Of a DNA stretch of 64,000 nucleotides, positions 42,315 to 51,118 are shown one piece after another (within the stretch, counting starts at the first letter, position 1; every line of letters starts with the position of its first letter). A program made the translations under genes and the position numbers. Source of the DNA: Bacillus altitudinis 41KF2b (GTDB taxonomy: Bacteria > Bacillota > Bacilli > Bacillales > Bacillaceae); NCBI RefSeq assembly GCF_000691145.1, contig NZ_ASJC01000011.1:1-64000 (forward strand), in the 5' to 3' direction. Under the pieces are notes generated by a model. The model was not told where the DNA came from and made no database searches. It saw only the letters and a list, made by a program, of their open reading frames with translations.

Positions 42315-42557
42315 ATGGCTGTTTTTGTCTTATTCATTGTATTTGGTTTACCTATGATCTCTGTGCTGATTGGTATTTTCGGCACATTGTTTTTAAAGAA
42401 CATTTGGTTCCCCACCTTGATTGTGCTGGTAGCGAGTGTGATTCTGATGTTCACCTTTATTGGTGGAAATAAAACCTTTCTCATTTGGGTCATCATCTAC
42501 ACAGCCTGTGCATTTCTCGGTGCATTCATTACAAAGCGATTCAAAGCTGTTTCATAA
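42315..42557 (+). CDS. DUF2651-type membrane protein, 80 aa
   Basis: Three hydrophobic helices and the LIGIFGTLFLKNIWF..FLIWVIIYTACAFLGAF pattern of small Bacillus DUF2651 proteins. AAAGGAGTAATTAAC precedes the ATG. Ends at a strong terminator. Function unknown. Confidence 0.75.
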   Translation: MAVFVLFIVFGLPMISVLIGIFGTLFLKNIWFPTLIVLVASVILMFTFIGGNKTFLIWVIIYTACAFLGAFITKRFKAVS

Positions 42558-42566
42558 ATACTCATC

Positions 42567-42599
42567 AAAAAAAGAACAGTTTGCACTGTTCTTTTTTTG
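42567..42599. terminator. Bidirectional terminator
   Basis: AAAAAAAGAACAGT / ACTGTTCTTTTTTT. Confidence 0.92.
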
Positions 42600-42600
42600 A

Positions 42601-42993
42601 TTAAATATCCGCACACCATAGCTCTATTTCGATTTTCAGCTCTGGCCACCCTAATGCAGTCACATAGGCAACGGTCATTGATGGATATGCCGTTTTGAAG
42701 ATTGCATCCCACTGTGGATATAGATGATCCCAATCAATTTCTTCTGTTGCCCAAATATTGACTTTGATGACGTGTTCTTCATTTAACCCTTCTGATGCAA
42801 GGATTCTCTTTATATTTTCAAACGTATTGGTGACTTGGTCGTTTAAGCTTGATGGGATCTGTCCATCCGCTCCTGTCCCTACTTGACCTGATGTCACAAA
42901 TAACCCCGCACCCTTTGGCACCCTTGTGATATGACTGTAGTTGCCAACGGGTTTCGGCATACTTTCTGGGTTTTTTCTCGTGATTTTTTCCAT
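42601..42993 (-). CDS. RidA-family (YjgF) protein
   Basis: 130 aa: VGNYSHITRVPKGAGLFVTSG, QVTNTFENIKRILASEG and a C-terminal IEIELWCADI. RidA proteins hydrolyse reactive enamine/imine intermediates, but this one lacks the usual C-terminal Arg-x-x-x-Glu context I can verify, so a divergent subgroup is possible. Start follows GTGAGGGATTTAC. Monocistronic. Confidence 0.85.
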   Translation of the reverse strand: MEKITRKNPESMPKPVGNYSHITRVPKGAGLFVTSGQVGTGADGQIPSSLNDQVTNTFENIKRILASEGLNEEHVIKVNIWATEEIDWDHLYPQWDAIFKTAYPSMTVAYVTALGWPELKIEIELWCADI

Positions 42994-43068
42994 GTAAATC
43001 CCTCACTCACTATGATTTTTCTGCGTGTTTTTCCTCCTGTAGACAGACTTCACCAATTTTTGTCTATC

Positions 43069-43134
43069 CTAAAAGAAAACAGCAGTGGAGTATCCGTAGC
43101 CACAAGGTAAGAACATCAATATTTTCTTTTTCAT
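43069..43134 (-). CDS. Candidate 21-aa peptide with strong ribosome site
   Basis: AAAAAGGAGTG lies 8 nt before an ATG opening MKKKILMFLPCGYGYSTAV-FF and a TAG at 43069. It lies in an otherwise empty 330-bp gap between ridA and the flavin operon. A basic start plus hydrophobic body resembles a membrane micropeptide. Unproven. Confidence 0.35.
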   Translation of the reverse strand: MKKKILMFLPCGYGYSTAVFF

Positions 43135-43343
43135 GGACGAAACACTCCTTTTTGATTGCGTGAGCAAGGTTTAGATTTATTTCATCCTACCTGATAAATG
43201 AACCACAGTCAAAAATAAATGATAAATGATAACGTGCAATATTTTGATTCTTCATACCCATTATCTAAAATCGTTCTTTTCTTGTTCATGGTTTGTTCAA
43301 ATTTCTTCTATATAGTAGATCGTAATAGGAGGTAGGATACATC

Positions 43344-43808
43344 ATGGCAAAAATAAATAAGAAAATGATTAGTCTTTGCACCGCAGCCATTAGCAGCTTA
43401 TACATCACTGGTTATGCAACTACCCATCACGCGCAAGCCTTTCAAACAGCACAATCAAATACACAAGCAGACGCTTCTTCAAACGATACATCTCTCACAT
43501 CAGATACTACCGCCACGCAAACAGAAGATACCACTTCAGAAACTGAACTCAAGGATGGTACTTTTTCTGGTACTGGATCAAATGAGATTGGCTCTATCAG
43601 TGTATCTGTTACCATCAAACAAGGAAATATCACTTCTGTCGAGATTACGAGTGATAACACTAGATACGGGCAAAGCTCCATTTCATCATTACCTAATGAA
43701 GTGGTTATCAGACAAAGTGCTGATGTAGATACGGTGAGCGGTGCAACATTAAGTACTCAGGATTTTGAAACAGCCGTTGCTCAGGCTTTAGAGCAGGCAA
43801 AGGCATAG
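43344..43808 (+). CDS. Exported FMN-binding domain protein (flavinylation target)
   Basis: 154 aa: signal peptide (residues 1-32, cleavage near HAQA), a Ser/Thr-rich linker, then an FMN_bind domain (about 70-154). It ends with DTVSGATLSTQDF, the motif whose Thr is covalently linked to FMN by ApbE. Start follows GGAGGTAGGATACATC. It is followed 12 nt later by apbE and then a RnfD-like membrane protein, so it is likely an extracytoplasmic electron carrier fed by the membrane protein. Confidence 0.9.
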   Translation: MAKINKKMISLCTAAISSLYITGYATTHHAQAFQTAQSNTQADASSNDTSLTSDTTATQTEDTTSETELKDGTFSGTGSNEIGSISVSVTIKQGNITSVEITSDNTRYGQSSISSLPNEVVIRQSADVDTVSGATLSTQDFETAVAQALEQAKA

Positions 43809-43820
43809 AGAGGAGACACT

Positions 43821-44801
43821 ATGATGAAATGGTTAGGACAACAAAAACTGATGACTTATCAAAAATCCATGCTGGCTATGGGAACTGTTATCAATATTCA
43901 AGTGGTTGCCTATGAAGAAGATCGACGAGCTGTTTTAGAAGACATCAACCGTGCCTTTTCCATTTTTTACGATATCGAGCATCGTTTTAGCCGTTTCCGC
44001 TCTGATTCTGAAGTCATGAAGTTAGCCAATCGTTCAAAGCAAGAGGTAGTTGTCAGTGAAATGCTTTTCGATTTAACAGCCTATGCGTTAGAGTTAGCTG
44101 AATTAACAAATGGAAAGTATGATCCAACCATCGGGAAAGTCATGGAACAAAAAGGATTCAATCGGTTGTACACGACAGGACAAACTTTTTCATCAGATGA
44201 CGTACCACATACAGCTGTTCATTACCGTGACGTCCAGTTAAACGAGATGAATCGGACGATTTATTTGAACAAACCGTTGATTTTGGATTTCGGTTCTATT
44301 GCAAAGGGATTTGCGTGCGATCTTGCCGCAAAAGAGCTTGAAGCATGGGAGGGCTTTATGATGAATGCTGGCGGGGATGTGTTGGTATCTGGGTTTAACG
44401 AACAACAAGAAGAGTGGTCAATTGGGATTCGGCATCCCCTTCAAAAAAAGACCAATATCATGGTCATGCAAACCACAAATTGTGCGATTTGTACATCTGG
44501 AAGCTATGAACGGATCAGCCGTAATGATCCTCATACGCACCATTTGATTCTCCCTCAAACGAAACAGTCTGAACAAAGTTTGTTAAGCTGTACCGTCATT
44601 GCACCACTCGGTATGCTCGCAGATAGTCTCTCTACAGCTGCTTTTTTATTAGGTAGAGAAGGAGGTTATTCTTTTTTAGCCGAACATGAAATACCTGCCG
44701 TGATGGTGGATCAAGATGCTGATATGACCCTAACACCGGAGATGAAGGAGGTTCCATCATGGAATTACAGCCAGCACCAACCACAGACCAAACATTTTTG
44801 A
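43821..44801 (+). CDS. apbE: FAD:protein FMN transferase ApbE
   Basis: 326 aa. ApbE hallmarks: MGTVINIQVV near the start, RFSRFRSDSEV, LDFGSIAKGFACDLA and MMNAGGDVLVSG, then CAICTSGSYERIS and the Thr/Asp metal-site region PLGMLADSLSTAAFLLG. It transfers FMN from FAD to Thr of SGAT motifs with Mg2+. No signal peptide or lipobox is visible, unlike many ApbEs, although its target is exported. Overlaps the next gene by 43 nt. Start follows GAGAGGAGACACT. Confidence 0.93.
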   Translation: MMKWLGQQKLMTYQKSMLAMGTVINIQVVAYEEDRRAVLEDINRAFSIFYDIEHRFSRFRSDSEVMKLANRSKQEVVVSEMLFDLTAYALELAELTNGKYDPTIGKVMEQKGFNRLYTTGQTFSSDDVPHTAVHYRDVQLNEMNRTIYLNKPLILDFGSIAKGFACDLAAKELEAWEGFMMNAGGDVLVSGFNEQQEEWSIGIRHPLQKKTNIMVMQTTNCAICTSGSYERISRNDPHTHHLILPQTKQSEQSLLSCTVIAPLGMLADSLSTAAFLLGREGGYSFLAEHEIPAVMVDQDADMTLTPEMKEVPSWNYSQHQPQTKHF

Positions 44802-45625
44802 AATCATCGCCTTCACTAAAAACCTACATTCGGACGCCGAAACGGTATGTCATTGCCATTCTTTTGGTTCTTCTAGCCGCCGGCAGTCTGCACACTGGAT
44901 TTCTTAGTGGTCTCACTACAGTTGCCACCAGCATTGGGACAGCACTGATTCTTGACACTTTTATTACAAGAGTGATTCGGAAACGTCATAAACACACATT
45001 CCCTGATGGAGCTCTGCTCACAGGGCTGATTATTGGCATTGTTCTCAGTCCAGCCACTTCTTTTGCTGTATCTACTTTCACAGCCGCAGTAGCCATTTTA
45101 TCTAAGCATGTCATCACTTATCAAAAGAAACCAATTTTGAATCCAGCCGCATTTGGTTTATGGCTCTCAGTCATTTTATTTTCTTCCAATCAAAGCTGGT
45201 GGGGCGGTATGTCTCTTCTACCTTGGTGGACTATAATCCTAGTGGTGGTCGGCGGTTATTTGGTGACAAGCCGCGTACAAAAGTTCCCGCAAGTTTTCGC
45301 CTTTCTAGCCGCATACGGACTCATTCACCTCATATTGGGATTCATCGGCCTAACGGATGCTTCATCTGCTTTTATTACGCCCTACTTAAATGCCGTCTTG
45401 TTCCTTGCATTCTTTATGTTGACTGATCCACCTACTTCACCAGCAAAGAATCGTGATCAAATCATCTTTGGTATCCTCTGTGCTGTCGTTTCGTGTGTGG
45501 ACTTCTATCTATTTAACAGCTTATCTTACTTACTCACAGGGCTTTTATGTGCCAATGCTTGGAAAGCCTATCGAACGTACCAAACAAATCAAAAGCGACG
45601 GGCAAAAAGGACGAAAGTCGTCTAA
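44759..45625 (+). CDS. RnfD/NqrB-like membrane electron-transfer protein
   Basis: 288 aa with about 8-9 membrane helices. Family features: KHTFPDGALLTGLIIGIVLSP and the MLTDPPTSPAK segment of RnfD/NqrB, plus PILNPAAFGLW. Classic RnfD carries a covalent FMN on an S/T-G-A-T site; no such site is seen here, so flavin may be bound non-covalently. AAGGAGGTTCCATC precedes the ATG. With the FMN-binding protein and ApbE it forms a three-gene transmembrane flavin relay without the rest of Rnf. Electron donor unknown. Confidence 0.88.
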   Translation: MELQPAPTTDQTFLKSSPSLKTYIRTPKRYVIAILLVLLAAGSLHTGFLSGLTTVATSIGTALILDTFITRVIRKRHKHTFPDGALLTGLIIGIVLSPATSFAVSTFTAAVAILSKHVITYQKKPILNPAAFGLWLSVILFSSNQSWWGGMSLLPWWTIILVVVGGYLVTSRVQKFPQVFAFLAAYGLIHLILGFIGLTDASSAFITPYLNAVLFLAFFMLTDPPTSPAKNRDQIIFGILCAVVSCVDFYLFNSLSYLLTGLLCANAWKAYRTYQTNQKRRAKRTKVV

Positions 45626-45626
45626 A

Positions 45627-45662
45627 TAAAAAAACGGACATCGACTTTTCGACGTCCGTTTG
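45627..45662. terminator. Bidirectional terminator
   Basis: AAACGGACATCGA / TCGACGTCCGTTT with A and T tracts; used by the flavin operon and the convergent chemoreceptor. Confidence 0.92.
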
Positions 45663-45670
45663 GCCATACC

Positions 45671-47419
45671 TTATAAACGATAACGTGCAATATCTTGATT
45701 CAATCGCATGCTTAGCTCATTGAGCCTTTCTGCTGCCTTCGCCACATTGGAGATGGCGGTGACTTGTTCGTCAGTAGATGCAGTGATTTCTTCAATCGCA
45801 GCGGCATTTTCTTGAGAAATATGCGCTGCACCATGCATCGCTTTTGTGATGAGGTCGTTTTGTTCTAGTAAGGTATTCAGCTCTTTTGCCATCGCATTCG
45901 TTTCAACGATGGTTTGTGAAATCGATGTAGAGATGGAATTGAATTCTTGTTCTGTTGCATGAACCGCTTCATCAAGCTCGGCAAAACGATCCATTGTTTT
46001 GGACATCATGCCAGCTGTAGCCGTCGTTTCTTCTTTAATGCCTTGAATCATCTGCTGTATTTGAACAGCTGATTGCTTTGTCTGTTCAGCTAAATTCCGC
46101 ACTTCACTCGCCACAACCGAGAATCCTTTGCCATGCTCTCCTGCACGAGCTGCTTCAATGCTCGCATTCAGGGCCAGTAAATTCGTTTCGTTTGAAATGC
46201 TTTCAATGGTATCTGTGATTTGAGAGATATCTTGTACTTTTGTACTTAACTGCTCAATCCCTGATCGAATGCCTTGAGATGCCTGAATGGATTGCTCATT
46301 TGATTGTTTTAATTGCTGGACAATTTGCTGACCCTGCTCGGAAGATTGGTTCGACTGGTCTGAAATTCGTTTGATCTGGTCGCTTTGTTCTTTGACGTTT
46401 TCAATGGATTGATTGAACTGAGTCATTTGTTGATTGGCTACCTCAAGGTCTGATGCCTGATGAAGGGTCCCAGTTGAGATATCTCCAATCGCTCTGCCAA
46501 TTTCTTCACTGCTAGCGGATGTTTCTTCAGAGATGGCGGATAGATCTGTCGCAGATTCGACGAGCTGGCTGCTCGTTTCCTGCAAACCGCTCACAAGTGT
46601 TCTGAGCTCTCCTGACATATGATTAAAGCCTTTTGCCAACTGCCCAATTTCATCCGAGGTTTCTTTTAAGCTGGTGCGTTCAAGATTGCCCGCCGCAATT
46701 TCTTTTGAAGCAGCCGTGACTTGCTTGAGCAGTCTCACTTTACCTCGGGCTGCCAAATAAAAGACACCCATACTTAAAAGAGCAACACCTGCTGTAATGA
46801 GAATAATATAGAGCTTCATCTGCTCTAGTTCTTTATAAAATTCATCCTGAAATACGGCGATTCCTATACTCCAATTCCACGGTGTAAACTGGTTCATATA
46901 AGCGAGTTTTTGCTTTTCTTCCCCCGTGGCATCGTCTTTATCCATATAGGTGATATAGTGTGCATCCTCGCCTTTTGCTGTGGCTCCAGCGACCATTTTT
47001 TGACGATTTGTCGTGTTATCTGGGATGACGCCGATGTCGTTAACCGGATGAACCTGTGATGAATAATCGGCTCCATATGCGACAAGGTAGCCTTTATTTT
47101 TATAGATAAAATCTGATTTTTGAAATTGGTACCCTTTGCCGTTGTCATTTTTAGGCCCGCTCAAGTAAATACGGGCTTGTTCCTGCGCCTGTTCAAGCGT
47201 CAGTTCTTTGTTCTCCACACGGTCGTTCAATTGTTCAAGAGTGGCCATCGCTCCATTTACGATGTGTTTTAAATCTGCTTTCCCTGCATCAATTAAGACA
47301 TTTTTCGCTAAAAAATACCCCGTTGTTCCTACAAGTCCGCCTGTTAAAATTGTCATAACGATAATGGCTGACATCAATTGAAAAAAGACACTTCTCGAAG
47401 CAAACGCTTTCTTTTTCAT
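45671..47419 (-). CDS. Methyl-accepting chemotaxis protein with single Cache domain
   Basis: 582-aa chemoreceptor: N-terminal TM (residues 12-33), extracytoplasmic sCache_2-like ligand domain (about 35-190, with [20 protein letters not shown]), second TM ([20 protein letters not shown]), HAMP (about 225-280) and a long coiled-coil signalling domain with the conserved hairpin tip [25 protein letters not shown] split across the hub. It senses an external ligand, unknown, and signals to CheA/CheW. Monocistronic. Start follows GGGGGAATTAGAAC. Confidence 0.93.
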   Translation of the reverse strand: MKKKAFASRSVFFQLMSAIIVMTILTGGLVGTTGYFLAKNVLIDAGKADLKHIVNGAMATLEQLNDRVENKELTLEQAQEQARIYLSGPKNDNGKGYQFQKSDFIYKNKGYLVAYGADYSSQVHPVNDIGVIPDNTTNRQKMVAGATAKGEDAHYITYMDKDDATGEEKQKLAYMNQFTPWNWSIGIAVFQDEFYKELEQMKLYIILITAGVALLSMGVFYLAARGKVRLLKQVTAASKEIAAGNLERTSLKETSDEIGQLAKGFNHMSGELRTLVSGLQETSSQLVESATDLSAISEETSASSEEIGRAIGDISTGTLHQASDLEVANQQMTQFNQSIENVKEQSDQIKRISDQSNQSSEQGQQIVQQLKQSNEQSIQASQGIRSGIEQLSTKVQDISQITDTIESISNETNLLALNASIEAARAGEHGKGFSVVASEVRNLAEQTKQSAVQIQQMIQGIKEETTATAGMMSKTMDRFAELDEAVHATEQEFNSISTSISQTIVETNAMAKELNTLLEQNDLITKAMHGAAHISQENAAAIEEITASTDEQVTAISNVAKAAERLNELSMRLNQDIARYRL

Positions 47420-47480
47420 GTTCTAATTCCCCCTTACTACATATATCGTCATGCAGGGGAAAGTATTAAAAAAGTCATAG

Positions 47481-47515
47481 AAAAATCCCTTTCACGTTAG
47501 AAAGGGATTTTTTGA
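47481..47515. terminator. Terminator of mtlD
   Basis: AAAAATCCCTTTC / GAAAGGGATTTTTT; T tract on the minus strand as well. Confidence 0.9.
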
Positions 47516-48637
47516 TTATCGCTCGGTTTCTTTGAGGATGTCTTGATAGAGATCGTCTTCAGGTTTGAGTCCACATACCTCTTGAAGCACACCTTCAATG
47601 CCTTTTTCTTTCCTTAATGCCTGCAAGCGAACCGCTTCTTCGTCTTCTGCAAAGTCGTAAGCCAAAGCGGCAGCGATCCCTTTGATTAAGTACACTGGCT
47701 GCTTGATCTTTTTCGCTGGACCGATTAAACGGTCATCTGCTCCCAGCTTTCTAAGAGGAGAGCGTGCGACACGAGTCACTTCATCGGAAATAAAAGCATT
47801 TTCAAATCGCTTGATGATTTTTTGAATATACGCATCATGTTCTTCTTTTCGGAAGCCATACGCGTCAATTAAATAACTGCCCGTTTCATGAAGGGCACCT
47901 TCGACAACCTGACGAATGTCTGGTGTATCAACAGCTTCTTTAATGGTTTTTACGCCTTGCTGATACCCGACATAAGCCGCTAGTGCATGTCCTGTATTGA
48001 CGGTGAAGAGCTTCCGTTCAATATACGGCGTCAAATCTTGGACAAAGGTCGCTCCGTCAATTTGAGGAACATCTCCAATAAAGCCCGTCTCATCAATGAC
48101 CCACTCGAAAAATGGTTCAACCGACACTTTGAGAATGTCCTCATGGTGCTGAATCGGAACAATGCGATCAACCGCAGCGTTCGGAAAGCCAACGGTTTGT
48201 GATATCGCTGCTTGCTCATCTGCTGTTAAATGAGAGAACACCGCTTCTTTTAAATGAGCACTTCCCCCAATCATATTTTCACATGCCACGATGTTGATGA
48301 TATGGTCCGGCTTTTTTTGTTTTAATCCTTCAGCAATCGATGAGGCAATGATCTTCAATACGGCTGGTCCAACAGCTGTTGTAATCAAATTGGCTGTGGC
48401 AACGGCCTCTGTTAATGCCGCTGGGTTTTGCGAAGAATTGATCGCTGATACTGGCCCGACTACTTCTTGCTTCTGCCCTGGTGCTGCGAGTTCAACCGTG
48501 TATTCTCCTCTTTCATTCAGCTCATTGATGACCGCTTCATTCACATCGGTAAAGACAAGCTCAAAGCCTGATGTCTTTAACAAAGATCCGATAAACCCTC
48601 TGCCAATATTCCCTGCTCCAAAATGAAGTGCCTTCAT
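47516..48637 (-). CDS. mtlD: Mannitol-1-phosphate 5-dehydrogenase
   Basis: 373 aa, polyol-specific long-chain dehydrogenase: N-terminal NAD fold KALHFGAGNIGRGFIG, the MENMI-type VACENMIGGS, and the catalytic Lys in FTVNTGHALAAY... with ERKLFTVNTGHA. Oxidises mannitol-1-phosphate to fructose-6-phosphate. Starts 1 nt after the mtlF stop (GAGGTGAACTAAC), translationally coupled. Last gene of mtlAFD. Confidence 0.95.
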   Translation of the reverse strand: MKALHFGAGNIGRGFIGSLLKTSGFELVFTDVNEAVINELNERGEYTVELAAPGQKQEVVGPVSAINSSQNPAALTEAVATANLITTAVGPAVLKIIASSIAEGLKQKKPDHIINIVACENMIGGSAHLKEAVFSHLTADEQAAISQTVGFPNAAVDRIVPIQHHEDILKVSVEPFFEWVIDETGFIGDVPQIDGATFVQDLTPYIERKLFTVNTGHALAAYVGYQQGVKTIKEAVDTPDIRQVVEGALHETGSYLIDAYGFRKEEHDAYIQKIIKRFENAFISDEVTRVARSPLRKLGADDRLIGPAKKIKQPVYLIKGIAAALAYDFAEDEEAVRLQALRKEKGIEGVLQEVCGLKPEDDLYQDILKETER

Positions 48638-48638
48638 G

Positions 48639-49073
48639 TTAGTTCACCTCGTTAAAGATGGCGATCAGTTCATCCTGATCCTTTGCATGAATGATCCGTT
48701 CTACATTTTCTTCTTCTGAACAGACAATCGCAATTTGAGACAGAATATCAAGATGCTCGTTGTTTTTCCCAGCAATCCCAAAGACGACTTTCGCCACATT
48801 TCCTTCACCATATTCAACACCATCTGGAATTTGGATAATCGAAATCCCTGAATGAAGGACAGCCGCTTTCGCATCCTCTGTTCCATGAGGGATTGCAATG
48901 CCGTTCCCCATAAATGTAGAAGAAATCTCTTCTCTTTCAAACATTTTGTCGACATAATCACTTGTGACATAGCCGTTTGCTACGAGGACTTCGCCTGCTT
49001 TTTTGATGGCTTCTTCTTTAGAACCTGCTTGTTCGTTTAGAAAAATATTGTCTTTAGAAAGTACTTGTTTCAT
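48639..49073 (-). CDS. mtlF: Mannitol PTS EIIA component
   Basis: 144 aa with the EIIA-Mtl active His in GIAIPHGTEDAK (about residue 62). Accepts phosphate from HPr and passes it to EIIB of MtlA. Start follows AAAAAAGGTGTG. A long hairpin separates it from mtlA. Confidence 0.95.
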   Translation of the reverse strand: MKQVLSKDNIFLNEQAGSKEEAIKKAGEVLVANGYVTSDYVDKMFEREEISSTFMGNGIAIPHGTEDAKAAVLHSGISIIQIPDGVEYGEGNVAKVVFGIAGKNNEHLDILSQIAIVCSEEENVERIIHAKDQDELIAIFNEVN

Positions 49074-49119
49074 ACATGATCACACACCTTTTTTAGAATA
49101 AAAATCAGGAAAACAACCA

Positions 49120-49161
49120 AAACGGGGAGTTCAATTAGGAAAAATTGGACTCAACCCGTTT
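49120..49161 (-). promoter_or_regulatory. Intercistronic hairpin between mtlA and mtlF
   Basis: AAACGGG / CCCGTTT outer stem and AGTCCAATT / AATTGAACT inner stem, with only T-poor sequence after. Likely an mRNA processing or stabilising structure or a partial terminator, which would set mtlA:mtlFD ratios. Confidence 0.6.
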
Positions 49162-49168
49162 CGTCATG

Positions 49169-50611
49169 TTATTTTTTCAATTTCTCAATCAGCTCATCAT
49201 ATTTCGGGCTGTTTAAGAAATTATCCACTGAGATATGCACAGCGCCTGGCAGCTTTGCCTTTGCTCTGTCTGTTAAATCTTTATGAGTAAAGACCACATC
49301 CGCATCGTCTGGGATGTTGCTGATAGAAGTGTTTGTCACATCGATATCAAGCTCTGCCTTTTTCACTTTGTTTTTCAGAATGGACGCACCCATTGCACTT
49401 GAACCCATCCCTGCATCGCAGGCAAAGATGATTTTGTTCACGTCATCTGGATTGACATCACTTGGAGATGCTGCTTGCTCGTTTGCTTGAGCGTTTTCAT
49501 TTTGTGCCGTAAGAGCAGCGGCGGCTGCACTTTTCTTGCCTTTCATGTCCTGCATCTTTTCTGTTGCTGCAGTTAAATCTTCGTCAACTTCTTTAGATGC
49601 TTTCAAAATGACCGATGCGACAAGGAACGATACGATAGCTGCTACGACAACCCCTGCTAAAACGGCAAGGTGACCGCCTTTTGGAGACATCAGCATAAGC
49701 GCAATAATACTTCCTGGTGACGGCACAGCTTTTAATCCTGCATTTAATAATGTGAACGTCAGGACACCACTTGCTCCCCCTGCAATGACAGCCAAAATAA
49801 GTTTTGGTTTCATTAAGATGTACGGGAAGTAAATTTCATGGATTCCTCCTAAGAACTGAATCACAATGGCACCTGGTGCAGACTGTTTCGCATTTCCTCT
49901 TCCAAAGAACATATACGCAAGAAGAACACCTAAACCTGGCCCTGGGTTTGTTTCAAGCAAGAACAGAACAGATTGCCCTGTCTTCGCTGCTTGCTCGACC
50001 CCTAACGGACCTAAAATACCTTGGTTAATCGCGTTGTTTAAGAATAATACTTTTGCAGGTTCAATGAAGATACTTGCCAGCGGTAGTAAATGAGCATTGA
50101 CAATGATATCTACACCTGCCGCAAGGGCTTTATTCAGACCTAGTACCACTGGGCCGATGGCATAGAATGCAATGGCAACGAGAATGGCACCGAGGATACC
50201 TGCCGTAAAGTTATTCACAAGCATTTCAAAGCCAGATTTGATTCGGTCTTTGAACAGCTGGTCAATTTTCTTTATGAGATAACCGCCAAGCGGTCCCATG
50301 ATCATGGCACCTAAAAACATTGGAATGTCTGAGCCAACAATGACGCCAATCGTAGCCGTAGCACCGAGCACTCCGCCTCGATGGTCATAGACGAGTTTAC
50401 CGCCTGTGTAACCAATTAAGAGCGGTAGTAAGTAGTTAATCATCGGTCCAACGAGTGTAGCTAATTGTTCATTCGGAAGATAACCACTTGGAATGAACAA
50501 AGCTGTAATGAGTCCCCATGCAATAAATGCACCAATATTCGGCATAATCATGCCGCTTAAATAGCTTCCAAAGCGCTGTACTTTCACGCGGAATCCGCTT
50601 TTTTCCTGCAT
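49169..50611 (-). CDS. mtlA: Mannitol PTS EIICB component
   Basis: 480 aa: membrane EIIC (residues 15-335, with [20 protein letters not shown] and the [15 protein letters not shown] substrate-site region), Ala/Gln-rich linker, and C-terminal EIIB with the phosphocysteine in [14 protein letters not shown] (about residue 396). Takes up mannitol and phosphorylates it. No fused EIIA, which is MtlF. Start follows AGAAAGGGG. First gene of mtlAFD under an MtlR/CcpA promoter. Confidence 0.96.
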   Translation of the reverse strand: MQEKSGFRVKVQRFGSYLSGMIMPNIGAFIAWGLITALFIPSGYLPNEQLATLVGPMINYLLPLLIGYTGGKLVYDHRGGVLGATATIGVIVGSDIPMFLGAMIMGPLGGYLIKKIDQLFKDRIKSGFEMLVNNFTAGILGAILVAIAFYAIGPVVLGLNKALAAGVDIIVNAHLLPLASIFIEPAKVLFLNNAINQGILGPLGVEQAAKTGQSVLFLLETNPGPGLGVLLAYMFFGRGNAKQSAPGAIVIQFLGGIHEIYFPYILMKPKLILAVIAGGASGVLTFTLLNAGLKAVPSPGSIIALMLMSPKGGHLAVLAGVVVAAIVSFLVASVILKASKEVDEDLTAATEKMQDMKGKKSAAAAALTAQNENAQANEQAASPSDVNPDDVNKIIFACDAGMGSSAMGASILKNKVKKAELDIDVTNTSISNIPDDADVVFTHKDLTDRAKAKLPGAVHISVDNFLNSPKYDELIEKLKK

Positions 50612-50699
50612 CTGTGTAAACCCCTTTCTTCTCTCCCTTTATTTCGGGCTTTATAGGTCAAAAGATATAATAACGAGAGTCAGTGAAGCCCTTATACCT

Positions 50700-50728
50700 A
50701 TCGTAAAACGCTTTCACTTTCCCTTCAA
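50700..50728 (-). promoter_or_regulatory. mtlA promoter with overlapping cre
   Basis: TTGAAG (50723-50728), 17-nt spacer, TACGAT (50700-50705). GTGAAAGCGTTTTAC (50703-50717) is a cre box covering the spacer and -10, so CcpA blocks polymerase on glucose. Confidence 0.75.
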
Positions 50729-50745
50729 TTGAAACTAAATGTCAC

Positions 50746-50768
50746 TTTGTCACTTAGTGTGTGACAAA
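50746..50768 (-). promoter_or_regulatory. MtlR operator upstream of mtlA
   Basis: Inverted repeat TTTTGTCACAC..AGTGACAAA, i.e. TTGTCAC-N7-GTGACAA, 18 nt upstream of the -35; typical for an activator. A second half TGTCACATC lies near 50780-50790. Confidence 0.7.
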
Positions 50769-51019
50769 ATTGAAAAATGATGTGACATCTCTCGGCATAC
50801 CATAGATGATAGCGGGGTAAAAGTTGAATCTACTGTTGTTTTGGCGCAAAATTCATTGGAATTTCACAACTTTCAAATCGTCACTTCTTGTTTCCTCTTC
50901 TTAAATCGAATAGGCTTATATTGATCAAACCTATTCAAACAAGAAATGTCTGCGCAGACATGACACAGAAAAAGTGAACCATCTTGCTATTTGTTTCGTT
51001 TACCTTTTAGAGTGGGCGG

Positions 51020-51075
51020 TACAATAGAAAGAGCGGTTTTTTCTGTGACTCACAGTTTACTGCCGCTTTCTTTCT
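51020..51075 (+). promoter_or_regulatory. ycnJ promoter region with nested inverted repeats
   Basis: TACAAT (51020-51025) with poor -35. It is followed by AGAAAGAGCGG (51026-51036) pairing with CCGCTTTCTTTCT (51063-51075), around an inner CTGTGACTCACAG (51043-51055). May act as operator DNA or leader hairpin for copper control. No CsoR consensus is seen. Confidence 0.45.
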
Positions 51076-51118
51076 GATACATGAGACATTTTCATAGGTA
51101 GAAAGGCGGTTATTCACA

